A stretch of DNA of 64,000 nucleotides from Flavobacterium sp. I-STPP5a. Lineage in GTDB: Bacteria; Bacteroidota; Bacteroidia; Flavobacteriales; Flavobacteriaceae. The translations under genes were made by a program, and so were the position numbers. Below are positions 59,554-64,000 of the stretch, piece after piece (the first letter of the stretch is position 1; every line of letters begins with the position of its first letter). The notes under the pieces are model-generated. The model worked only from the letters and a program-made list of their open reading frames with translations. It searched no databases and was not told the DNA's origin. The stretch spans positions 37,088-101,087 of the forward strand of contig NZ_VHLM01000059.1 in NCBI RefSeq assembly GCF_009764685.1, given 5' to 3'.

Positions 59554-60075
59554 ATGAGATCATTTGAAGTATTTCATACTCAAGAATATAGATTTCCAAT
59601 ACTAACATTCCCAATTCAAGGTACTGGCAATGATATGTGGTTAGGTGATGGTTATTATTTTTGGCAAGATTATGAATTTAGTAAATGGTGGGGAGAAATT
59701 ATGAAGTGTAAAAATTGTAATAAAACAAGGAGATATACAATTTTTAAAGCTACAATTACTTTTACCAATGAAGAATTTATTGATACAGTTTTTAATGAAG
59801 AGGACTATTATCATTTTTTAAATACTGTAGAAAAATTTGCTAAAATGTACATTAAACAATTTCACAAAAAACCAACATTAGAGGAATTTAATGACTTCAT
59901 TGATGATCACAATGTTTGGGAAGATATAAGTGTAATTAGATTTCAAGACCTGCCATTTAACAATGATTTAATAAAGGTTGATGGTTATTACTACAAAAAA
60001 AGAATACAATTTAGGGTAAATGAACCAGAAAAAATAACTAACTTTGCACAATTAAATACATTTGTTTGTGTTTAA
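59554..60075 (+). CDS. Candidate toxin, ADP-ribosyltransferase-like
   Basis: The protein has 173 residues and starts one base after the GIY-YIG stop. The N-terminus reads EVFHTQEY, then MWLGDGYYFWQDYEFSKWWG (about 28-47). An H-[T/G] near residue 8 followed by LGxGYYFWxDxxxxxxWW resembles the start of the ADP-ribosyltransferase fold (H...Y). An acidic C-terminal residue completing H-Y-E is not assigned. CKNCNK at about 52-57 is a possible small metal knuckle. It is followed by a small gene and a SecB-like gene, the order of toxin-antitoxin-chaperone systems, in which the CmdT toxin is an ADP-ribosyltransferase. The enzymatic call is inference. Confidence 0.5.
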   Translation: MRSFEVFHTQEYRFPILTFPIQGTGNDMWLGDGYYFWQDYEFSKWWGEIMKCKNCNKTRRYTIFKATITFTNEEFIDTVFNEEDYYHFLNTVEKFAKMYIKQFHKKPTLEEFNDFIDDHNVWEDISVIRFQDLPFNNDLIKVDGYYYKKRIQFRVNEPEKITNFAQLNTFVCV

Positions 60076-60092
60076 TAATAGATAAAATATAC

Positions 60093-60386
60093 ATGATGAT
60101 GGCAAATTGGGAAAAGTTAAACTCTAAATTCAATCAAATTATTGACAATATGTCAAATGAAGATTGGAATAAGTGGTCTTCTGAAAGAATGGCTAAAAAA
60201 GCTATGCGTAATTCCGAAATGTTATTAAGAGCAAAACTTCAAGAAGAAAAAATTATGCTATCTAATAGAATTGGCTGTAATATTTCATCACACACAGGTT
60301 ACAGTTCTTCTGTTAATACAATATCAAATTCTTTATTCACAGGTTTAGTTTCAAGTTCAGAACCTGAATATCCTATAGCTGCATAA
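60093..60386 (+). CDS. Candidate antitoxin between toxin-like and SecB-like genes
   Basis: The track of in-frame codons reaches back to TTG 60066 inside the upstream gene. I prefer the triple ATG at 60093-60101, which lies 17 bases after the toxin stop and gives up to 97 residues. The N-terminal half is an amphipathic helix (NWEKLNSKFNQIIDNMSNED, then WSSERMAKKAMRNSEMLLRA). The C-terminal 45 residues are Ser, Asn and Gly rich and probably disordered, ending SSSEPEYPIAA. That layout, helical body plus loose tail, suits an antitoxin that needs a chaperone to stay folded. I recognise no family. Confidence 0.55.
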   Translation: MMMANWEKLNSKFNQIIDNMSNEDWNKWSSERMAKKAMRNSEMLLRAKLQEEKIMLSNRIGCNISSHTGYSSSVNTISNSLFTGLVSSSEPEYPIAA

Positions 60387-60389
60387 ATT

Positions 60390-60800
60390 ATGGCAACTGA
60401 AGCTTCTTTAAATTTTAAAGGTTACGATGTAATAAAGGTTGTCTTTGATAAACCATTAGGTTTTTCTGAAGGCAATTTTAACATTAACGTAAATCATTTA
60501 ACTCATGTAGAAGAAGAAAATAAAAACATATTCAAATCTGAGTTTATTGTAACAATTTCTAATGAAGAAAAAAATTTTAATCTAATTGTTCAAACAGTAG
60601 GTTATTTTGAAATCATAGGCGATGTTGAACAAAAAGTGTATGATAATTACATTAACATTAGTTCTCCTTCTATTGTCTATCCTTACATAAGAGCATTTAT
60701 TACTAATTTAGTAATACAAACGGGTATGAAACCAATAATAATACCACCTCTTAATTTTGCTAACAAGCCTTCAGCACCAGCAGTAAAAGATAATATCTAA
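60390..60800 (+). CDS. SecB-like chaperone
   Basis: The protein has 136 residues. It aligns with SecB by eye along its length: a first strand FKGYDVIKVVFDKP, a second region EFIVTISNEEKNFNLIVQTV followed by GYFEIIG, then NISSPSIVYPYIRAFI and GMKPIIIPPLNF, against SecB's CPNILFPYARECI and LNLAPVNF. Canonical SecB is uncommon in Bacteroidota, so a copy on a mobile element suggests a dedicated partner rather than general export. It lies 3 bases after the candidate antitoxin gene. In toxin-antitoxin-chaperone systems the chaperone stabilises the antitoxin. Confidence 0.8.
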   Translation: MATEASLNFKGYDVIKVVFDKPLGFSEGNFNINVNHLTHVEEENKNIFKSEFIVTISNEEKNFNLIVQTVGYFEIIGDVEQKVYDNYINISSPSIVYPYIRAFITNLVIQTGMKPIIIPPLNFANKPSAPAVKDNI

Positions 60801-60973
60801 AATTATTACCTCATTCATCTGCACAAAAATCGCTCCTAGTCCAAGTATTCCTAGCATCAATTCTTTGTTTGCTTCATTTCGTTAATAATTAAGTAAAAAC
60901 AAATATTAAAAAAATAGGAACGCTATCGCTGAAGTATTTTCACCCACCCAACCCAACGCTCTGCCAACGCTCT

Positions 60974-61138
60974 AGTGGTTTTCTCCCAACGCTCTAAGCA
61001 CTTGTTTTTTCCCCAGCTGTGCAAAGCATTTTTTGCCTGTTTTATTTTCCCAACCCCATCGCACATAAAACAGGCAAAAAAAGCCCTGCACTTTCCCAAC
61101 GCTCGAAAAACAAGAGCTTCCCAACGCTAAAAACCACT
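60974..61138. repeat. Nested three-level inverted repeat
   Basis: The outer stem is AGTGGTTTT (60974-60982) with AAAACCACT (61130-61138). The middle stem is AAGCACTTGTTTTT (60996-61009) with AAAAACAAGAGCTT (61106-61119), one mismatch. The inner stem is a perfect 17 bp, TTTTTTGCCTGTTTTAT (61029-61045) with its complement (61065-61081). CCAACGCT copies lie unpaired between the outer and middle stems on both sides. Confidence 0.8.
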
Positions 61139-61145
61139 CCCAAGC

Positions 61146-61240
61146 TATTTTACATAATGAAGGCAACATTATAGTTCAAAAAAAAGCGTTAATATTTTTG
61201 ATGGTTTTTTTTTAGAACTATAATTTCATTATGTAAAATA
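61146..61240. repeat. Long inverted repeat
   Basis: TATTTTACATAATG plus ATTATAGTTC on the left (61146-61177) pair with GAACTATAAT plus CATTATGTAAAATA on the right (61215-61240). A small internal bulge (AAGGCAAC against two bases) separates the two halves. The loop is about 37 bases and T/A rich. Confidence 0.8.
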
Positions 61241-61289
61241 TCCGCTCAGCCAACGCTCCCACCCAAAAGCGGTAAAGTATTTTCATTGT

Positions 61290-61377
61290 TTTTTGAAGAT
61301 GCCATAACGTAACACAACAACATTTGTAGTAAATAAAAAATACCCATTTCAAAAGACAAGTCAGGCATCCTCAAAAA
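61290..61377. repeat. Inverted repeat ending GATGCC...GGCATC (unit A)
   Basis: TTTTTGAAGATGCC (61290-61303) and GGCATCCTCAAAAA (61364-61377) match at 13 of 14 positions. The 72-base core (61298-61369) resembles the core of the next repeat. Confidence 0.75.
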
Positions 61378-61389
61378 TCAAATTTGCCC

Positions 61390-61580
61390 ACAAGAGTATA
61401 GTTTTTTATTTGCCAGAACATTGGTAGTAAATTGTTTTTAAGTCGTCTTGATGCTATACAATGTCGTAGAACAATTCAATAAATAAACAAACCCGATTTT
61501 AAAAAGACCAATCTAGCATCAAGCCGTCAATAAAAACAATCAGAAAATATCGTTAAGCAAATAAAAAACTATACCCTTGT
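61390..61580. repeat. Large two-level inverted repeat (contains unit B)
   Basis: The outer arms at 61390-61413 and 61557-61580 match at 23 of 24 bases (core GTATAGTTTTTTATTTGC). The inner arms at 61431-61455 and 61515-61540 are largely complementary (ATTGTTTTTA and CTTGATGCT with partners), with one small internal mismatch patch. The centre is a 71-base GATGCT...AGCATC unit (61450-61520). Confidence 0.8.
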
Positions 61581-61613
61581 TTCGCTACTGCCAACGCACT
61601 AGGTAGAGTTCAG

Positions 61614-61638
61614 TTGGGGAAATCTCCCATTTCCCCAA
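61614..61638. repeat. Perfect hairpin TTGGGGAAAT/ATTTCCCCAA
   Basis: A 10-bp perfect stem with loop CTCCC lies just after the last CCAACGC motif. No T-run follows, so it is not a standard terminator. Confidence 0.7.
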
Positions 61639-61654
61639 ACCCCTTAGGGTGCAA

Positions 61655-61726
61655 TTTTTTTTAAAATAATGCCAGACGTTTTTCACTCCGATTGAAATTA
61701 AGCGGTAGGCATTATTTCAAAAAAAA
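61655..61726. repeat. Inverted repeat ending AATGCC...GGCATT
   Basis: TTTTTTTTAAAATAATGCC and GGCATTATTTCAAAAAAAA are complementary at 18 of 19 bases around a loop of about 34 bases. Confidence 0.75.
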
Positions 61727-61903
61727 CAGCTCAAATTTTAACCAATCCGCATGTTGATTTTTGAATGGAAAGTTTCGGGCTTCCTTGCGATTGTGGAATG
61801 GATAAAAAAACGTTTATTCTTTTTTCTCTTAATTCGTAGATATTCCGTACTTAAATGCACTATAACTCCTATATGAGTGCGGATTATAGATAAATTAGTG
61901 CAA

Positions 61904-61933
61904 AATAAAAAACCCTCTCTTTCGAAAGGGTTT
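61904..61933 (-). terminator. Candidate terminator of the 267-residue gene
   Basis: AAACCCT and AGGGTTT form a short stem. On the minus strand it is followed by TTTTTTATTTTG. It lies about 50 bases after the minus-strand stop. Confidence 0.6.
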
Positions 61934-61934
61934 A

Positions 61935-61974
61935 CTTTGCAACATTGCAGACTTTGCAAACTTGCAAACTGATG
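61935..61974. repeat. Iteron-like TTTGCAA repeats
   Basis: Two TTTGCAA, one TTGCAA and one ATTGCA occur in 40 bases. The stretch TGCAGACTTTGCAAA is repeated exactly inside the DUF3987 gene near 50441-50455. The spacing is 8-12 bases. Confidence 0.5.
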
Positions 61975-61980
61975 GTCTTT

Positions 61981-62784
61981 TTAGAATACTTCTTGAACTT
62001 TCATTGCATTACCTGCATTGAATAAGTAGTAGTTTCCTCCAACTTCTTGATAAAACTCAATACCAACACAACCTAAAACAGCAATATTAGTCGTTAAGGT
62101 TGGAGAACCTGGCAAGGTTGCTGTAATATCAATTAATGAAGTCACTGCATTAACAGGAGTATAAGCAGAATAGGCAACATCTGACAACTCGTTTAATGTT
62201 GGTTCGGCAGGCTCATAAGCACTTGTAGCGGGATTATAAACAAAATCCGATACAGCAGCTAAGGCATTGATAATTCTAAAATGTGTCGCTCCTGATGGAA
62301 CATTTAAAAAACTCATTGGATTAAAAGCTGGTAATGATAAAGTACTTTCGTTTCTATCAACTGTTGCAGTTAATGTAAATGGAGCACTAAGAATACCATT
62401 AAAAGAAATGTTCTTATTAAAATCCAATCCTCTTAAATATTGAGGTTGTTGTGAAACCAAGACAGCTCTTTGTCCTCTGGCTTCTGAACCATCTTCAATA
62501 TTTATTTTTTTCATAATAGCAGTTAATCTACCTGTAAATTGGCTATCAGTCATTTGTTTCATTAAAGCTGATAAAGCAATTCTAACAGATTTTCCTGCCA
62601 TTGCACATGCTGCAAACTCAGACATGTTTTCACGAGTACGAACAAAACCCGGAGCGGTTTTTACTTGCTCTCCTGTTGGTCCTCCTTTTAATCCTGCATA
62701 GTAACCAGTGTTACCTTTAATTTTGAAGTGACGAACTTCTCCTAACGTCCCGACATATTTAACATGTCCTTTTTGTTGAGCCAT
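61981..62784 (-). CDS. Protein of unknown function, common Bacteroidota family
   Basis: The protein has 267 residues with no signal peptide. The start HVKYVGTLGEVRHFKIKGNT, then GYYAGLKGGPTGEQ and FVRTRENMSEFAACAMAGKS, match a widespread unnamed Flavobacteria family that carries the pattern GTLG...KGG...RTREN.SEF. The C-terminal half is Ala, Thr, Pro and Asn rich (SLPAFNPMSFLNVPSGATHF) and looks beta-rich. From memory these proteins often sit near integrases and tRNA sites. A structural role is possible but no function is known. It is the only minus-strand gene inside the element. Confidence 0.7.
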   Translation of the reverse strand: MAQQKGHVKYVGTLGEVRHFKIKGNTGYYAGLKGGPTGEQVKTAPGFVRTRENMSEFAACAMAGKSVRIALSALMKQMTDSQFTGRLTAIMKKINIEDGSEARGQRAVLVSQQPQYLRGLDFNKNISFNGILSAPFTLTATVDRNESTLSLPAFNPMSFLNVPSGATHFRIINALAAVSDFVYNPATSAYEPAEPTLNELSDVAYSAYTPVNAVTSLIDITATLPGSPTLTTNIAVLGCVGIEFYQEVGGNYYLFNAGNAMKVQEVF

Positions 62785-62877
62785 AAGCTTAAAAAAAATA
62801 ATTATGTTTTGTGAAAAATTTCATTTAAATTTACAACGTAAAGTATTGATTTACAATGTATTAAATAAAGTAAAATA

Positions 62878-63369
62878 ATGCATTTTAACGCAAAAGAAAC
62901 AACGATTAAAAAAAACCTTCTCAAAATTGTAAAGTTTGTTGATGGTGATGGAATTATTTTAGAAGATATTATTTCAAAAAAGGAATTTGAAGTTAGATTT
63001 TTGGGTATAGATGCACCCGAAATAAATTATTGTAACAAGATAAAAAAAGATGAAAAAGAGTTGCAAGTTCCAGCTGCACTATTAATCAAATTAGGTTATT
63101 TATCATTTAACTTTTTAAAAGATCAAGTTAATTTGGGTGATTATTGCACATTAGTACAGGAACAAAATAATTTAGTTGATAAATATGGAAGACATTTAGG
63201 ATATCTTATTTTAAACGATGGTAGAGTTTTGAACGAAATTATGATAAAAGAAGGCTATGCGAAGCCATATAACGAGGTTTTCTGCGAAATGCTTCCATTG
63301 TATCAAGAATGGAATTTACAAGCTAAGACAAGCAAAAAAGGTTTATATTCAATAATTAATATTTTCTAA
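62878..63369 (+). CDS. Thermonuclease-like (SNase fold) nuclease
   Basis: The protein has 163 residues and no signal peptide. The SNase core is clear: VDGDGIILED (about 21), FEVRFLGIDAPEINY with the catalytic Arg and Asp/Glu positions (about 40), YGRHLGYLILNDGRVLNEIM with the second Arg (about 103), and GYAKPY (about 131). Secreted members degrade host nucleic acids. This one lacks an export signal and lies near the right end of a mobile element. A role in element or phage DNA metabolism is possible but unproven. Confidence 0.85.
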   Translation: MHFNAKETTIKKNLLKIVKFVDGDGIILEDIISKKEFEVRFLGIDAPEINYCNKIKKDEKELQVPAALLIKLGYLSFNFLKDQVNLGDYCTLVQEQNNLVDKYGRHLGYLILNDGRVLNEIMIKEGYAKPYNEVFCEMLPLYQEWNLQAKTSKKGLYSIINIF

Positions 63370-63385
63370 AACTATATTTAAAATA

Positions 63386-63404
63386 CCGTACAAAAACCGT
63401 ACAA
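63386..63404 (+). promoter_or_regulatory. Right integrase arm-type repeats
   Basis: Two CCGTACAA copies lie 11 bases apart, matching the pair at 46224-46242 in sequence, orientation and spacing. They lie 58 bases inside the right attachment site. Confidence 0.6.
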
Positions 63405-63410
63405 AAACAA

Positions 63411-63459
63411 AATAAAAAATCCGTAATTACTTGATTTTCAAGTGTATTACGGATTTTTA
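63411..63459. terminator. Rho-independent terminator at the right end
   Basis: AAAAATCCGTAAT and ATTACGGATTTTT form a stem followed by TAAA. It ends the nuclease gene just before attR. Confidence 0.75.
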
Positions 63460-63461
63460 AA

Positions 63462-63474
63462 GTGGTACCTCCAG
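63462..63474. other. Right attachment site (attR core)
   Basis: GTGGTACCTCCAG is identical to the left copy. It comprises the last 12 bases of tRNA-Phe plus one flanking base. The tRNA is intact on this side. Confidence 0.85.
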
Positions 63475-63535
63475 GGATCGAACCAGGGACACATGGATTT
63501 TCAGTCCATTGCTCTACCATCTGAGCTAAGGTACC
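63463..63535 (-). tRNA. tRNA-Phe (anticodon GAA)
   Basis: The minus strand reads GGTACCTTAGCTCAGATGG and folds into a standard 73-base tRNA. Anticodon stem-loop GGACTGAAAATCC has anticodon GAA. Acceptor arms GGTACCT and AGGTACC pair fully, and CCA is not encoded. Its 3' end is the integration target of the element. Confidence 0.97.
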
Positions 63536-63557
63536 TTACTTGTAAAAAGTAAATGAT

Positions 63558-63590
63558 ATAAAAAAAGCCCATCCGATTAGAATGGGCTTT
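63558..63590 (-). terminator. Rho-independent terminator after the 5S rRNA
   Basis: AAAGCCCAT and ATGGGCTTT form a 9-bp stem. On the minus strand it is followed by a T-run. It lies seven bases after the 5S 3' end. Confidence 0.85.
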
Positions 63591-63596
63591 CAAAGA

Positions 63597-63704
63597 AAGG
63601 CGACGACATACTCTCCCACATAACTGCAGTACCATCTGCGCAGGCGGGCTTAACTACTCTGTTCGGGATGGGAAGAGGTGAGCCCCGCCGCAATAACCAC
63701 CTTA
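63597..63704 (-). rRNA. rrf: 5S ribosomal RNA
   Basis: The minus strand shows the Bacteroidota 5S core: GCGGCGGGGCTCACCTCTTC, CCATCCCGAACAGAGTAGTT, AAGCCCGCCTGCG, GATGGTACTGCA, GTGGGAGAGTA. The terminal stem AAGGTGG with TCGCCTT sets the ends to within a few bases. Confidence 0.95.
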
Positions 63705-63874
63705 AGGTTGTTAGTCTAAAGTCGAAGGTCTTAAAGTCTAAAGTTACCTTTTGGACTTGTGACTTTCGCTTTTTGACTGCTCTTGCGTCGAGCAAATATC
63801 TTAACATACTGAGATAAAGAATATAAAAAGTGTATTAGAAAGTTTCTCCCTCCCGATTACTCGGGAGGAAAAGG

Positions 63875-64000
63875 GTGTACATAAGCTTACGGGTTATTAG
63901 TACTACTCGACTATGACATTACTGCCTTTACATCTATAGCCTATCAACGTGGTCATCTCCCACGACCCTTAAAAGAAATCTCATCTTGTGGTGGGTTTCG
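63875..64000 (-). rRNA. rrl: 23S ribosomal RNA, 3' end (partial)
   Basis: The minus strand shows the 3' terminal domain, for example GTCGTGGGAGATGACCACGT, TTGATAGGCTATAGATGTAA, and CATAGTCGAGTAGTACTAAT. The 5' part lies beyond the window. The exact 3' end is uncertain by a few bases. The 170-base spacer to the 5S gene holds a CTCCCGA...TCGGGAG hairpin. Confidence 0.95.

Larger units (their letters stand above)
60801..61903. other. Non-coding region of nested inverted repeats
   Basis: About 1.1 kb without a credible gene. It contains six exact CCAACGCT motifs (60953, 60964, 60986, 61096, 61121 and 61250) and one CCAACGCA (61591). It also holds at least six large inverted repeats, listed separately. 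Base use is patchy, with GC-richer motif stretches in AT-rich DNA. The short frames predicted here are shadows of the repeats. Possible roles are replication origin, transfer origin, packaging site or structured RNA. Confidence 0.75.
46071..63474 (+). mobile_element. Integrated element at tRNA-Phe, 17.4 kb, defence-like cargo
   Basis: It is bounded by a 13-bp direct repeat derived from tRNA-Phe, with a tyrosine recombinase at the left end, two excisionase-like genes, a DUF3987 primase/helicase-like gene and matching arm-type repeats near both ends. I see no relaxase, type IV secretion or phage structural gene that I recognise, so it is best called an integrative element or satellite-type island. 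Whether it can move is unknown. Cargo: a methylase/ATPase/helicase/GIY-YIG run plus a toxin-antitoxin-chaperone-like trio. Confidence 0.85.

Noticed and set aside
47572..60800. Retron or diversity-generating element
   Set aside because: I find no reverse transcriptase motif (YxDD) in any frame of the element, and no template/variable repeat pair.
60972..61169. Minus-strand open frame in the inverted-repeat region
   Set aside because: It lies wholly within the nested hairpins and its composition follows the repeats, so it is a shadow.
61290..61580. Integron attC sites
   Set aside because: The ends do not match R-box consensus RYYYAAC/GTTRRRY in a consistent way, no gene cassettes lie between the units, and the recombinase is not an IntI type.
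60953..61598. CRISPR array formed by CCAACGCT
   Set aside because: The motif is only eight bases, spacing is irregular and the intervals are themselves palindromic. No cas gene is present.
63577..63807. Minus-strand open frame across the 5S rRNA
   Set aside because: It reads through the 5S gene and spacer and has no protein features.

Overview
The window is a 64 kb piece of a low-GC Bacteroidota chromosome, almost certainly Flavobacterium or a close relative. The support is the AT-rich intergenic DNA, promoters of the TAnnTTTG type instead of E. coli-like boxes, many secreted proteins with short signal peptides ending in A-Q, the trp gene set, and the rRNA/tRNA sequences at the right edge.

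Layout. 1-3.7 kb: a sulfur/thiol cluster (Crp/Fnr regulator cut by the window edge, TauE/SafE exporter, persulfide-dioxygenase-like MBL-rhodanese protein, TPMT-type methyltransferase carrying an HMA-like tail). 3.7-9.8 kb: one soluble hybrid histidine kinase of 2012 residues with about eleven PAS domains. 10-11.8 kb: MarR regulator, nitroreductase, YceI. 12-13.4 kb: a secreted protein. 13.5-21 kb: the whole tryptophan operon (trpE-G-D-C-F-B-A) behind a leader peptide with three consecutive Trp codons and a mutually exclusive antiterminator/terminator pair. 21-44.5 kb: ordinary chromosome: truC, an acetyltransferase, comM/yifB, two amidohydrolase-like secreted proteins, amt, a CocE/NonD hydrolase, a methionine gamma-lyase-like enzyme with a divergent Lrp/AsnC regulator, lpdA, pabB-like, tilS, dsbD. 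44.5-45.9 kb: a decayed ISAon1-type insertion sequence.

46.07-63.47 kb is an integrated mobile element. A 13-bp direct repeat identical to the 3' end of tRNA-Phe marks both ends, a tyrosine recombinase sits just inside the left end, and paired CGTACAA arm-type repeats lie near both ends. Insertion apparently split a tRNA-Phe/tRNA-Leu tandem. The element carries two excisionase-like HTH proteins, a DUF3987 primase/helicase-like protein and one long co-directional defence-like run. That run is an MmeI-like DNA methylase, an AlbA/Schlafen-type ATP-binding protein, a DEAH helicase and a GIY-YIG protein. It continues directly into a small protein with ADP-ribosyltransferase-like features, a short candidate antitoxin and a SecB-like chaperone. 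The last three have the architecture of a toxin-antitoxin-chaperone (CmdTAC-like) system. After them comes about 1.1 kb of non-coding DNA built from large nested inverted repeats and CCAACGCT motifs, then a protein of unknown function and a small nuclease.

63.46-64 kb: tRNA-Phe, 5S rRNA and the 3' end of 23S rRNA, all on the minus strand.

The two most noteworthy items are the methylase/helicase/nuclease plus toxin-antitoxin-chaperone run with its repeat-rich neighbour, and the compact trp attenuator.
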